A stretch of 64,000 nucleotides of DNA, taken from Dendrocalamus latiflorus. Its lineage: Eukaryota; Streptophyta; Magnoliopsida; Poales; Poaceae. Below are positions 23,201 to 35,112 of the stretch, in pieces. Position numbers and translations under genes: made by a program. The stretch covers positions 15,317,346 through 15,381,345 of the forward strand of contig CM029622.1 of the NCBI GenBank assembly GCA_017311315.1. The letters run 5' to 3'. Each line of letters starts with the position of its first letter. Within the stretch, counting starts at the first letter, position 1. The notes beneath the pieces are model-generated. The model was not told where the DNA came from, did not search any database, and worked only from the letters and a program-made list of their open reading frames with translations.

Positions 23201-24600
23201 ATGGCACCAAAGAAAGCTTCACCGTCGGCGGCGAAGAAGAAGAGGGCGGAAGCGGCGAAGTCTCGCGTCAGCACAAGGGCTTCGGCTTTAGCAGCCGTAG
23301 GTACGAGCAGTGGTGCAGGTGCGACCGAGGACCCCGCCATCGACGCGATGACCAACCCCGCCGTCGACGCGACGACCAACCCCGCCATCGACACGACCGA
23401 CCCCACCAGCACTGCCCCGACGGCCAACCCCGGCGGTGGCAACGCAGGCGCACCCGTTTTTCCACCCGGCGCAGAAGCGGCGAATGACCCCAGCAGCGAC
23501 GCGAACCTCGTCACCGGCACGAGGGCCGTGGTCACCACCATGCCGGCAGTACCGCCAAGCGCACCGACGGCCCCGGCCACGCCTGCGGTGGAGACTGCCT
23601 TGTTGGCGGCCCTCAGCGCGTTTCAGCGGGAGCTAACAGACCTCCGCAGAGCCGTTCGGGACATGCAGGAGGCTCGGAGCCAACACACCCCTCCGGCGGT
23701 GGCATCTGAACCCGCGCCGGAGAGGGCGGATAGCCGCGACGCCCCTACGTCTAGCCGCGCCCCACTACGGCGCGTAGACCCGGAGTCCCCGCTTTCTGCG
23801 GGCCTACAGCAGGCACCATGGCCTGAAGATTTCAAGTTCCCGAGCGTCATCGAGGCCTACAAAGGCGACTCCGACCCGTGAGAGTTCGTGCGTGTGTATG
23901 AGACCGCCATCGAAGCCGCTGGCGGAGACGACACCACGAAGGCAAAAGGGCTCCCCCTCGCGTTGCAAGGGGTGGCGCTGTCTTGGTTCTTCACCATCGA
24001 ACCACAGCCCATCTACGCGTGGGAACAGGTCCGCAACCGACTCTACAACAACTTTCAGGGAAACTATATCAAGCGTGTCGATGCGGACCAGCTCTTCACA
24101 GTCAAGCAAAAACCCGAGGAAAGGCTCCGGGATTACTTCAAGCGCTTCGCGAAAGTGCGCTGCCAAGTCAAGGACGTCAACGAAACAACGGTCATCAACG
24201 CAGCGATACAAGGCCTCCGACCGGGGCCAATGGCTGAGTACAACGCGCGCAAGCCCATTAAGACGGTCGGGAAACTCTTCGACAAGATGGAAGAGTACGC
24301 CAGAGCGGAGGAGGACGCGCGGAGGCGACACGGTGATGACTCCGACTCCAACAAGTCCGAAGGCTCGGTCAAGAGCGAATACTCGCCGAAACAGGGCCCT
24401 TCGAAAGGTAAGCGCAAGCAAGAGCAGCCGAAGGGCGCCTCCGAACGCAAGGACCCCCAACACAATGACCAGCAAGGCGACAGGACCAAGCGCGACCAAC
24501 ACAAGTCCAGGAAACCTCGTTACGTTTTCGACATCGAGGGCGGCTCCGAAGACAACGCCTCCGCAGGTCGCGGAGGCAGAGGGCGCCGAGGACGGGGAGT
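23201..24600 (+). pseudogene. Gypsy gag, interrupted by a stop and a later frameshift
   Basis: Gag is the structural (nucleocapsid) protein of the element. The frame opens MAPKKASPSAAKKKRAEAAK at 23201. An alanine- and proline-rich region follows, and then the retrotransposon gag domain, with WPEDFKFPSVIEAYKGDSDP before the break and LALQGVALSWFFTIEP, VRNRLYNNFQGNYIK and RLRDYFKRFAKVRCQVKDV after it. TGA at 23879-23881 interrupts the frame inside the domain; the same frame continues afterwards. Around 24590-24610, after arginine/glycine-rich sequence, the meaningful frame is lost. Confidence 0.85.
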
Positions 24601-24987
24601 GGCCGGGGTCGAGACGACCGGACCCGCGAAGAGTACGACGACCAGCACCACGGGCAGTGGTGCGAAATCCACGACCGGGGCAACCACGATACGCGCGCTT
24701 GTACCACCATCGCAGCGCTGCGGCAGAGCGTTGCCAGGGACAAAAACCCGAATGCACACGCGCCCGTTGTGGCTCACGTCCAACACCCCCAAGACCAAGG
24801 AACACAGCCCCAGGAAGGCTTCCTACGGATCCAGGCGCATGTACAACAACCTCGGGAAGGCCTCCTCCAGTTACAAGCCCCGGAGGAAGCCCAGCACAGG
24901 ATCATCAACGTCATCTCCGGAGGCTCCTCACTGGAGTTCGCCTAAGCAAGACAACGGAAGGCTTATGCGCGGAGGCTGCATCACGTC

Positions 24988-25433
24988 GTGGCATACCCGG
25001 CGCAGGCGCCGCCAGAATGGGCGCAACATGAAGTCACATTCACGCCCGCTGACGCCGAGGGTGTGGAATTTCCCCACCAAGACCCTTTGGTCGTCCGGGT
25101 CCTCGTAGCCGGATGCGACGTCAGGCGCGCTCTAGTCGATGGAGGAAGCTCCGCAAACATCCTGTTCGCTGCGGCCTTCGACCAAATGGGGATCCCTCGG
25201 AGCCGATTGGGCCCTTCAGGCATCCCGCTGCAAGGATTTGGAGGGTAGCCTTTGCGTGCCTTAGGCCAGATATGCCTCCAAGTCTCCTTCGGCCAAAACG
25301 ACAACGTCAGGAGCGAGGACGCCATCTTCGACGTGGTCGACATTGCATACCCCTACAACGCCATAATAGGGCGGCCGCTCCTAAACACCCTTGGGGCAGT
25401 CCCGCATCACAGCTTCCTGTGCATGAAGCTTCC
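24988..25433 (+). pseudogene. Gypsy aspartic protease fragment
   Basis: A frame from about 24988 contains VEFPHQDPLVVRVLVAGCDV and the protease active-site region ALVDGGSSANIL. An in-frame stop TAG (25246-25248) follows GFGG. The frame then continues with FDVVDIAYPYNAIIGRPLLN, typical of the end of a retropepsin. The serine-type DGGSS replaces the common DSGAS pattern, as in many plant Gypsy proteases. The homology ends near 25433. Confidence 0.8.
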
Positions 25434-25823
25434 CATTATAATTTCTTGTGTTTTGGCCCTTGGAAACTCCGATTTCTTTGTGGCAAGATCCTACACGTTT
25501 GTGGCGATGCGTTCATCTGTACAGAGCAGTCCCGGAATGCCAATTTGTAGTCATTGCGCCTCGATCGCACTGGCCTGCAGAAAAATAAAGAAAAATGTAA
25601 AATAGTCCAAATTGAGCAATTAATTATAGAAAAACGTGTACATGATGATAAATGGTCCTAAAAATGCAAAAAATACTAGGGGTAAATGACTAAAAATTTT
25701 ATGTAAATATGACGCATGTCTATAATGCATTGTTTTGATTGATGAGAGTTAAGTACATAGAACTTGTGCTCGAGATATTTGCTTGATCTTCGGATACGCA
25801 GGTGGTTTCAAGAACGTTAGTGG

Positions 25824-27745
25824 TGTAACACCCCGGCCCATCCCCTGAGCTTAGAATGCTACCACTACTCCAAAACTGTACCATTTACCTACTTTTAAGC
25901 TGAAAGGCAACAAACACATAATAGGAAGCAATTCTGATGAGACACAATATTATTGCTAACTATCAAAGTCTGACATTAAAGTCTGACACATGATATCTAG
26001 AGGTCATATGTGAATTACTGTTGCACGTGGGAATATATGTGTGCTACTCCCACCCATACATGTCACCTTCACCATACACCTAAAAAATAATAAAGCAAGG
26101 GTGAGTTAAAGAACCAACAAGCACATGATAAAATAGTAACATCACTTTAGCAATCCAATCAATTCTATAACTATGATCTGTAAATCAAATCCATGACTGT
26201 AAACTATAAATCAATTATATGGTTGTGAACTGCAAATCAATAGATCTCTGTAGTTGTATCACTTTCTCTGTCACTTTCATGCAATGCAATGCATCTATAA
26301 CTGTAGCTTAAACCGGTACAGCGGAGGTTACACCCATTGATGTCACCCTCTTCCTCCATCCCGTGGAGGTGCCTACCTCTATAGATCTTATTCAATAGCA
26401 CTCCGGACTAGTCATATGACTTTCTCACTGACCTGGCTCTTATGTATTTTGCATGATGCAACATGTTATAATCATGAACATCCAACTTTATTCAAATTCC
26501 ACTCCCGTGAAATGCCTACCGAAGTAGGTCACTTGTATGGGTGTGTTGCACGATACAATACTCTTTCAACATTATCAGTCAACCATAAGCAACTCTCATC
26601 ATTGCACAATCAACAAGCAAGTAGGGATATCGTTTCACAAAATGTTGTAAAACTTAGCATGGAAAAACAAATACCAAGCATTTATCACAATCCACTATTC
26701 TATCATGCACTTGCATATTTATCCATGTGGGCGATGCATGGATGGCACCAAACCTGAGCCTCTACCTGAACAAGCATCAACCCGCATTAACACATCATAG
26801 AAATACATGCACACATACGAACGGCGTCGTTCCTACACGTAAAACCAACACATGCCCCACTCTTTCATGAGATATCATCCCGCTATTCCGAGTGCTCAAA
26901 CAACCGTTCCTTTCAAGCCTGAAATATAACATGGTAAATATTATGGGTTCGGTAGTCTACCCAACTTACTCTCATAGGCCTAATTGTCACAATTTACAAA
27001 CTACATCATTTAAACTATTGTTTTCAGTCCTGACGACCGGGTTATCCCATATCGACTGCTACCGTCTCAAAGACATACTTGCAAAACCCTACCACCGAGC
27101 TCGGCATTCCAGCCTTCTATAGAGCTCTAGCAAGAGCCTGTGTTAATTAGTCCACACTAATTAACCCGTACTGCTTAATCCATAGTAATCATTCGCTCTC
27201 CTCAATGACCATAGACTCTAATTACTTGCTTACTCTAATCATTCACTAATTAGCCTAGTACTAATCAGCGATTCACTAACCACTCACTAAACACTAGTCG
27301 GCCACGCATGCGCCGACGCATCACCACAAGGCCATCGCACTTCGCTAGCTCTACACGTACATGGCCACAACACCACCGCACTACACATGAGGTCCAATGA
27401 CAAGCCATGTTCTAACCATTCTATACATTTGTCTCACAAATCGATACTTCGATCTCTACAAAACTCAACAACCAAGTAAGGCGAAGGAACCGAGGTGTTA
27501 CCCTAGCTCTGATTAACTGGATCGGGGCGCCGGGGAAGCAGCGGCACCGACGGCTAGTCGACGATGGCATGTGCATGGCAAAGAAGGCGACAGCCGGGTG
27601 AGCATAGGGCAGGGGCAGCAGCTGAGTGAGCATGGGGGAGGGAAGCAAATTGGCTTTTGCTTCCTCCCCCACCTGGCTCTCTCTCTCTCTCTCTTATAGG
27701 GTATCGCATGGGCCGGGCTGGGCCAAATCCGGCCGAGGTGTTACA
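25824..27745. mobile_element. Solo LTR (1.9 kb)
   Basis: It begins TGTAACACCCCGGCC and ends CCGAGGTGTTACA, giving inverted termini TGTAACACC/GGTGTTACA. Perfect 5-bp duplications AGTGG flank it (25819-25823 and 27746-27750). There is no internal coding region. A CT microsatellite lies at 27676-27697. Confidence 0.9.
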
Positions 27746-27779
27746 AGTGGTCAATGACAAGGGACTATAACTAGGCGGG

Positions 27780-29225
27780 TGAAAGCATCAATGCCTCTAA
27801 AAATGGTTTTGGTAATTAATTAATTTATGTGAATATGATACTAACATGTTTATTGAGTGTTAAAAGGTTTAGTCCCTAAAATGATGATGAGATGCATGCT
27901 ATGGGTCAACATAAAAATCAAAGTGGCTCAAGACAAAGATATATGTAGACTAGGATCCTTTTTCACTTTTACCAGTCTTAGGAGAAAGAGTGGAAGACCG
28001 GATTGTAGAATAAATATCGTACTATTAAGAGGGATCATGGCTAGTAACTTGATAGCAATTCTTGTGCCATTTGGATCAATTTAGGATCATGTATTCTCTT
28101 AAAACTAAAATTGATAGCCAATCTGTGCTGTCTAGACAATCAGAAGCACCGGAGTGCAAATGGCGGTACTTTCTCTTTCCAGAAGCTCCGTCAAAATGAG
28201 TTGAACATTTTTTTTTCCAGAGAGCACCCTCGAAGTCACTTTGTCTCTACGGAAAATGGAAGTAGCAGAGTTTCAACGGTGGAACTACCGTAGAGAGGTA
28301 GTACCGCAACCTTAAACGGTACTTCCGGAGCACGGAAGCTCCGAAAATTTGGACGGAACGTTTTTTTGTAGAGAGCGCCAACTCTTGGCTTTGAAACAAA
28401 CAGAAGTACCATGCTAAAATTTTAGAGCTTTAGAATATCGGAACTACCGAGATTACGATGGCGGTAGTTCCACACTAACTTCTAACAGCTAGTTCAAAAG
28501 CTCTGAAATAGCCGTTACTGCTATGTTAGAATAGGTGCGGTAGTACCAGCCAATGAACAACGGTACTTTCGCTCGCCCCGATTTTTCAGAGATTACCCTG
28601 TAATGGCTAGTTTTGGTTGGTGAGAGTATAAATACTCTTCCACCTACTCAAGGACAGATATATGAGACTCCATTGAACACCCTTGAGCATTGAGCATCCT
28701 CAATTTCACATTGTGCATTCATTTGAGGTGGTCGAGCCAAAACAAGTGCATTTCATCTCTAGATTGATCCTTTTGGCACTTGATTGCCGTCAAGCGAAGC
28801 TGTGATTTTTTACTCTTGGTGCTTGCTAGCACATGGATGGCTTGGTAGGAGTTTGCGCAGTGACTTCTTCAAGAAGGTAGTGAAGAAGCCCGATGCCAAC
28901 TTGTGAGTGGTTTGGTGTCCACCATTTTCGGAGCGGAGGAAGGACAACCATTAGTGGATTGAGGAGCTGTGGCTTAATTAGTGGAGCCAGTCCAAGTCAC
29001 TTGGGCTTTTCTCAATGTGGATTAGTGAAAACTGGCAAGTTTTCGATCACCACAGTAAAACTTCGTGTGTAAATTGGTTATTTCTTTGTCTCTTCTTTCT
29101 GCTCTTATATTTCTAGTATATTGTGTTTGTCATATTTATTTGTGCTAGAGCTATTCATGTAAAGACTTGTACTTGTAGTGCCTTAGACATACTAGAATTC
29201 TGTAGGTTTCAATTGTTTTAAAATC
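27780..29225 (+). mobile_element. Partial Gypsy LTR
   Basis: The text TGAAAGCATCAATGCC then GGTAATTAATTAATTTATG and ACATGTTTATTGAGTG resembles the start of a common grass Gypsy LTR. A TATA box (GAGTATAAATACTC) lies at about 28624-28637, followed by sequence typical of its leader (CATTTGAGGTGG, AAACTTCGTGTG). The right boundary is blurred and no internal region follows, so the copy is truncated. Confidence 0.6.
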
Positions 29226-29451
29226 TTGCTATGTAGTTGGCCCATGACTCATCGCTTGTCACCTTCATGAATTGCCATAAGGTCTCCTCTTCACCACCCA
29301 CCACGGAGACATACAATGCTTCAATGCACAGCTTGTCCCTTGCAATGGCGCGATCGAACACGGAATGGACGCACCTCCAGAGCTTTGAGAGACCCATGTC
29401 CTTTAGACCGGGCACCCGAATCACGGTCCGGTCACAATTTGATAAGTCCAC
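29218..29451 (-). pseudogene. Protein-like open frame of unknown origin
   Basis: A minus-strand frame of 77 codons reads MDLSNCDRTVIRVPGLKDMG, then LWRCVHSVFDRAIARDKLC and GGEEETLWQFMKVTSDESW. Its composition looks protein-like rather than random, but I recognise no family. It lies between an LTR fragment and a MULE MITE, so it is probably a transposon or captured gene remnant. Confidence 0.3.
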
Positions 29452-29620
29452 CCCGTACGGTCCATCACGTACGATACCATTCTAATGTAACATGAACAGA
29501 TCTTTAATACCCGACATGCCGTACCTACAAAAAATTTTAGAGTGTATAACGTTAAGTTACAACTTTTCTCAATATTTTTATTACTGCTAAACTAACCATT
29601 TAATAAAGAGAAAATTGATT

Positions 29621-29919
29621 GAGTAAAGTTCATTACCGGTCCTTAAACTTTTTATGATGTGTCATTCCGGTTCATAGACTTTCAAAGTGTGTCATCCCGG
29701 TCCATAGACTTTCAAAGTGTGCCATTGTTGTGGTAACAAGCATGGACCAGAATGACACAGCATAAAAAGTTTAAGGACCGGGATGACACAGCCAAGACCC
29801 GTAACGGGCTAATTTTGAGACCCAAAGAGTGTTTAGGGACCGGGATGACACACTTTGAAAGTCTATGGACCGGGATGACACAGCATAAAAAATTTAAGGA
29901 CCGGTAATGGACTTTACTC
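29621..29919. mobile_element. MULE-type foldback MITE
   Basis: The ends are GAGTAAAGTTCATTACCGGT and the inverted copy ACCGGTAATGGACTTTACTC. Perfect 9-bp duplications AAATTGATT flank the element (29612-29620 and 29920-29928). Internally TAGACTTTCAAAGTGTGTCA-type units are repeated and inverted, so almost the whole 299-bp element folds back. Confidence 0.92.
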
Positions 29920-29929
29920 AAATTGATTA

Positions 29930-31022
29930 TATGCCACTTAGTAACATCCGGTTCTAAAAATTGGCATTCCAGTTAATAATCTTTCAACACTACATTAAAA
30001 TATTTCCTCTACCTAACTCACAAAGTGAACAACATTTCTTTGAATTTTTCATATTTTTTAGAGGTTGCTTTCTATTTTAAATAAATCGGGTCTTCAGTCT
30101 TTTCGTAGGCGATTTCAATATTGCTTACATTTCCCACACTCCAAAATATTATTATTTCTAACACAATTATCACAGTTTACCACTTCACCCAAACTAACCT
30201 AAAACATTTTACAGAGTGTCCAATATTAAGTTACACCATTTCACACTACTTTTACCATTGCTACACTATGCATAACCTTTTTGAAATGTACAAAAAATAC
30301 AATGTTGTTCCCATACAAACAAAATAACCTACGTATAAACTACGACATTCATGTAATTAACATGAGTAATAAGTATTTAACAACACTAACAATGATGCTT
30401 CTTCGACATCAACCAAGGCCACTGCCTAATTACAAAAGGTTAACTACCACCTTTTCATACTAACAAACTACCATTTTTACAATTACATGCTAATCATGTT
30501 GTTAAAAAGTTACCGCATGTCAATGAAAATTACCTCTTTCGGATGCTCCAAAGTCAATCTATAACTTTTTGAAATGCGCAAGCTTGAAATTCAAATTCAA
30601 AACCACTCAAAAATAGGACTCTTTCATTGCCTTACTTCCTCTCTTCTTTGCTCCCTCTCTCGCTCTTAGCTACACTCAAATGAAATGGCACTGCTGGTTC
30701 TTTGAGAGAACGAAACCAGCATTTTATCATGGAATTAGTGTAGAGCAGGGGGCCTGGTTGAGCAGGTGTTAACACTTGGGACATGAGCGCAGGGGAGGGG
30801 GGACCTATCGGGCGAGCGTTCGACACCTAATGCGGTAACGGTAAGAGACAACAACAGAGGGGAAGGGGTGTGGTTGGGCAGCCAGGCGTGGTGGGCGGGC
30901 GCCCCAGGCAGCCTGGCATGGTGGGGCAGCGCAACAGGAAGCTAGCGCGGTGGGACAACGCACCAAGCATCCTAGTGTGGAGGGGCGGCACGCCTGGCAG
31001 GTGGCGTGATGCGCGAGCGCAC
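29930..31022. other. Intergenic sequence, GC-rich repeats at the right
   Basis: 29930-30620 is AT-rich with nothing recognised. 30850-31020 contains loosely repeated units such as GGTGGGACAACGCACC and GTGGGGCAGCGCAAC. The Copia element inserted at their right end. Confidence 0.4.
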
Positions 31023-31207
31023 TGTTGCAAGAGGGAACAAGTGATTGCAAATGAAGTGTTGATTTCATTCCTTAAAATCTGAATCAGTACATGGTACATA
31101 TTTATAGATGAAGATGGGGTGGTATGAATAGATGTCTATTCATGAAGAAGAGTCTGTTTGGAGAAGGCATCTGCACATTGGGCACCCTTTACTTTTAGTT
31201 TGTAACA
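31023..31207 (-). repeat. Copia LTR (3' LTR in element sense)
   Basis: 185 bp; its partner is at 34506-34690. Differences between the two lie near GTCTATTC/GTCTGTTC, GGCATCTGC/GGTATCCGC and GGGCACCC/GGGCACTC. Confidence 0.93.
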
Positions 31208-31535
31208 CTCCCCCTTGACCAATGTGTTTCATATGATCACCTTGATTCATCGTCTTAGAAAAACTCCTCCAAAACCCTGTAGGAAAAATATGAGGAGAAT
31301 TGATAGAGTAGATATGCCATGAAAAACTCCTTTAAAACCCAATGGGAAAATTTTAAGGAGAAAAATGATATGACATATATTTGATTATATCTCCTAAAAA
31401 CCCCTGTGGGGAAAAGAGAGATATATTTATGATTACGTTGTCATATTGCCTCATTAAAAACCTTGATGAGAAACCTTAGAGAGAAAACTCATAAAGGGAA
31501 AAAGAGTACAATATTTGTATTGAACGGGTTAAGTC

Positions 31536-32785
31536 TTAGGAGATTTCTCCCCCTGACATATGCAAATCACGTAGTCTTCGCATACCAATTCCATGAACAC
31601 ATTTTTGGAATGTGGAGGTTGGTAATGACTTGGTGAATAAGTCTGCGAGATTATCACAAGACTTAGTTTGCAGAATATTTATTTCCCCACTCTCTTGCAA
31701 TTCATGTGGGTAAAATAGTTTAGGTGCAATATGTTTTGTGATATTGCTCTTTATGTAACCCGTTTGCATTTGAACAACGCAAGCAGCATTATCTTCGTAG
31801 ATAATGGTAGGTGATGCGATAGCACCTATACCACATGATTGTTGTATGTGGTTAATCATTCTGCGAAGCCATACACATTCACGTGATGCTTCATATAATG
31901 AAATTATTTCAGAATGATTAGTGGATGTAGCCACTAGAGTCTGTTTTGAAGACTTCCAAGAGATGGCTGTTCCACCATGTAAAAATACAAAGCCTGTTTG
32001 AGATCTGGCATTATGGGGATCTGATAGCCAGCATCTGTATATCCTATTAAATCCATATTTTTATTCTTCTGGAAGAATAGACCGAGATCTTTAGTGCCTT
32101 GAAGATATCTAAGGATATGCTTCATTCCTACCCAATGTCTTTTGGTTGGAGCAGCGCTATGTCTAGCAAGTAGATTTACCGCAAATGCAATATCCGGCCG
32201 GGTGCAGTTTGCAAGGTACATAAGCGCTCCGATGGCACTGAGATATGGAACCTCGGGTCCCAATAACTCTTCATTGTCATCTCGGGGTCTAAATGGATCT
32301 TTGTCCCTGTCGAGAAATCGAACAACCATGGGGGTTTTCGATGAATATGCTTTGTCCATATTGAATTTCTCCAATATTTTTGGACATAGGCTGATTGATG
32401 CACTATGATGCATGTATGAAGGTGCTCAAGTTGTATACCTAAGCTAAATTTGGTTTTACCCAAATCCTTCATTTCAAATTCCATCAAAAGATGATTACGT
32501 GCTTCATCTATATCTTGTGTGTTACCAATGATATTAAGATCGTCAACATACACAGATATAATGCAAAATCCCGTTGAGGATCTTTTAACGAACACGCATG
32601 GGCAATCATCATTGTTGGAGTATCCCTTTTTGATATAGATGAAGCACGTAATCATCTTTTGACGGAATTTGAAATGAAGGATTTGGGTACATTCCACGCA
32701 ACGATAGACTCACTTTGAGATCCATCGCCCATGTGGGGAAGTTGTGGCCGTCCAGAGCGAGGGCCTCAAACTCTTTAGTAGCCAT
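31536..32785 (-). pseudogene. Copia gag-start / RT / RNase H remnant
   Basis: On the minus strand, a gag-like start MATKEFEALALDGHNFPTWA opens at 32785. After about 30 codons the sequence switches near 32697 to reverse transcriptase, with ISVYVDDLNIIGNT (the YVDD catalytic box) and FEMKDLGKTKFSLGIQLEH. LMYLANCTRPDIAFAVNLLA and KHILRYLQGTKDLGLFF follow, and then RNase H with SLYEASRECVWLRRMI, IYEDNAACV and DLFTKSLPT before the stop at 31536-31538. A frame change separates the RT and RNase H segments around 31934-32440. No functional polyprotein can be made. Confidence 0.85.
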
Positions 32786-32954
32786 TGTGCTTACATATGT
32801 AGGACCACAGATTTGTTAAAAATCTTTGGCAATGTCAAATAAGCAATGCGAAATGCAAGTAATCAAGGTAAACTTGAAATACATAAAGGGACATTCTCCT
32901 ATTGTGGAACAACATAGTTAATCACCAATGGTGTTAACTTTATTTAATTCATTT

Positions 32955-33165
32955 TTCAACATTGGGTACGCACTTTGAGGATGATAATCCCACAGTAGTA
33001 CTATGGTACTACCTTGTGTATGGCCAATGTGAAAAAGAACCATGGTAATCACTTATGTGTAGACCAAATTGTTTCAAAACTTGATATTGGGTACGCACGT
33101 TGAGGAATAAATCCCGCAGTAGTACTATGGTACTACCTTGTGTATGGCCAATATGAAAGTTAAGA
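32955..33165. repeat. Direct repeat in the Copia leader
   Basis: The unit TTGGGTACGCAC then CAGTAGTACTATGGTACTAC and CTTGTGTATGGCCAAT occurs twice (about 32963-33032 and 33088-33157). Its central AGTAGTACTATGGTACTACC part is nearly self-complementary. Confidence 0.8.
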
Positions 33166-33429
33166 AACTTTGTGTTATTCCAAAATAAGAGAAAATCAAC
33201 CTAAAGCATTTGCATAAAAAAAATATTAAGTGCTTGTATGGTAAGCTAGTAAACGTAATATTTAAATTGCATAAGATAGAATGCAATAATTGATGTATAA
33301 TACATTGCATGGAAACACAAATGTATAATACAAGGTTACATCAGGGGTCTATATTGCAAATATTTACAATAGAAATTTACTTAACATAAAATGCTGCATT
33401 TGCATGAAATAGAGGGGGAATTGTGCAAA

Positions 33430-33577
33430 ATGCCGAAAACTTGGGCTGAAGCCCATTCGGCCATTTGACCCATGTGGGGAGGTGGGATTTTAATGGGCCA
33501 AAACCCATTTGGGTAGCCATATATAAAGGAGTGGGGGGAAGTTAGGCTTCCCCAAACCCTAGCCAGCCGCCGGCCAT
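33430..33577 (+). promoter_or_regulatory. Promoter-like segment on the antisense strand of the Copia element
   Basis: On the plus strand, GGGCC/AGCCCA-type site II words (about 33442-33460 and 33494-33512) precede a TATA box CATATATAAAGG (about 33519-33530). A telo-box-like AAACCCTAG follows at about 33555, and then an ATG at 33576. This is the layout of a plant housekeeping promoter, placed antisense to the retrotransposon. Confidence 0.5.
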
Positions 33578-34385
33578 GCCCCTTGATGCGCCACCGTCGG
33601 CTTTAGGCGCCACCGCCGCCGGCCGTCTCCACCGCCCGCGCTGGGCCGCTGCGCCCCGCCGGCCGCGCCGCACCGCCGCGCTTCGCCGGGCCGCGGGCGC
33701 CGCTCCGGGCCGCCGCGCCATGTCGCGCTGCCGCCGCGCCCGGTCGCCTCGGTCGCCGGGTTCTCCACCGCCTCCGCCAGCCCATGGAACGCCGCCGCCA
33801 ACGCCTGAGGGACGTCGCCACCGCTGGCCCATGGGGCGCCACGCCGTCACCGCGGGGCTGCCGGCTCCACCGTGCCGCGCGCCGGCCGCGTCGGGTGCCG
33901 CCGCCTTCGGCCGGTCGCCACGCGGCCACGCCTCACCGGGGCCGCGCGCCAGCCGTACAGCGCCGCGCCGCCACGGGCGTCGGACGTGATGCGCCGCTGG
34001 CCGCGGGGGTCGCCGGTCGGGCTGCGCCACCCGCGGGAGCCACCTTCGCCTCGGACGCCGCCGGGCTTTGGGCCGCCTCGGCTTGGGCACCGCCGACCGG
34101 GAGCCGGCTCGCCTTGGGCCGCGCCTGCCGCGGGCCGCCTGGGGCCTCGTCGGCCGCACCGGCTGCGCGCCGGCCGCGCCGTCTCCGGCTGCCCCGTGCC
34201 GGGCCGCGCGCCGGCCGCTCCGTGTGGACGGGGCGGGCCGCGCCGGACCGCGTCTTGAGGATGCGCCGGGCCACGCCGTGAGGACGAGCCGCGCCGGACC
34301 ACGCCGTGAGGACGGGCCGCGCCATGTCAGGTGCTTCCGGCCGCGGGCGCCGCCGTCGTCGGTATCCGCCGTGCCAGCCAATTAA
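33540..34385 (+). other. GC-rich cargo inside the Copia leader
   Basis: About 850 bases of very high GC content lie between the PBS and the gag start of an otherwise AT-rich element. On the plus strand an open frame starts at 33576 (MPLDAPPSALGATAAGRLHR) just after the promoter-like segment and runs to 33989. It is rich in R, P and A and I recognise no domain. Tandem GCGCGGCCCGTCCTCACGGC-like units (minus strand) fill 34200-34330. It is most likely a captured host fragment of unknown origin. Confidence 0.45.
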
Positions 34386-34505
34386 AGAACAGCCAGGAAT
34401 ATGGTGTTATTCACGTAGTATCATACCTTGTCTTTGTTCTCTGTTTGCACTTGAATGTATATGCGTGTGTGTTGCTCGATTTGGAGAGAAACGTGACTGA
34501 TAACG

Positions 34506-34690
34506 TGTTGCAAGAGGGAACAAGTGATTGCAAATGAAGTGTTGATTTCATTCCTTAAAATCTGAATCAGTACATGGTACATATTTATAGATGAAGATGG
34601 GGTGGTATGAATAGATGTCTGTTCATGAAGAAGAGTCTGTTTGGAGAAGGTATCCGCACATTGGGCACTCTTTACTTTTAGTTTGTAACA
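34506..34690 (-). repeat. Copia LTR (5' LTR in element sense)
   Basis: 185 bp; partner of 31023-31207. The PBS lies immediately to its left on the plus strand (34492-34505 in reverse complement). The target duplication CGCAC follows at 34691-34695. Confidence 0.93.
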
Positions 34691-35112
34691 CGCACAAGGA
34701 GGCCAAAAATAGGATTCCACGTGAGAAGGATCAAAAGTGGCATTACACTGCCGCAAGGGCTAGATATGCCTAAATTTCTCCTCACTTAGCAGCACTGCCA
34801 CCGCCACTCACGTCGTTGTCGCCCCGCCCCCACAGTCCCACCCACACTGGACCACCACCTTTTCTTTTCCTTCTATTTTCTATTTAATTTTCTTCAAATA
34901 CACGTGCTGTTCACCGTGGAGATTGTTGAATGTCCACCGGTGCTTTTAATTGGTGCATTGGTGGAGAGCAGACGTACGTATGCAAAATAGAGATAAAAAA
35001 ACTTGGAAGAAATATCTGAAATTGAGAGCCCAATCCAGAGTAAGAGTAGGCTCGCGTCATGAGCCGGTTGCAACTGAGCTGGAGGGAGGCTGGCAATGGC
35101 ATGAATGATCGG

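Larger units (their letters stand above)
22899..25433 (+). mobile_element. 3'-truncated Gypsy retrotransposon
   Basis: A 5' LTR (22899-23149) begins TGTTGTAGGGG and ends CCACAACA. It is followed by TTGGCGCCGTCCGTGGGGA, the usual start of the internal region in one group of grass Gypsy elements. Gag and protease follow, then the element stops at about 25433 with no RT, integrase or 3' LTR. The following 390 bases (25434-25823) show no recognised feature. Confidence 0.85.
31023..34690 (-). mobile_element. Internally deleted Copia retrotransposon with both LTRs
   Basis: The LTRs at 31023-31207 and 34506-34690 (185 bp each, beginning TGTTGCAAGAGGG and ending TTTGTAACA) differ at four positions. 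The 5-bp duplication CGCAC is intact (31018-31022 and 34691-34695). The element runs on the minus strand. Its PBS, next to the right LTR, reads CGTTATCAGTCACG; its polypurine tract, next to the left LTR, reads GGTCAAGGGGGAG. Coding order on the minus strand is a gag start (32785), then an abrupt jump near 32697 into RT and RNase H; most of gag plus protease and integrase is missing. The four differences in 185 bp (2.2%) imply an insertion of roughly one million years at usual grass rates. Confidence 0.93.
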
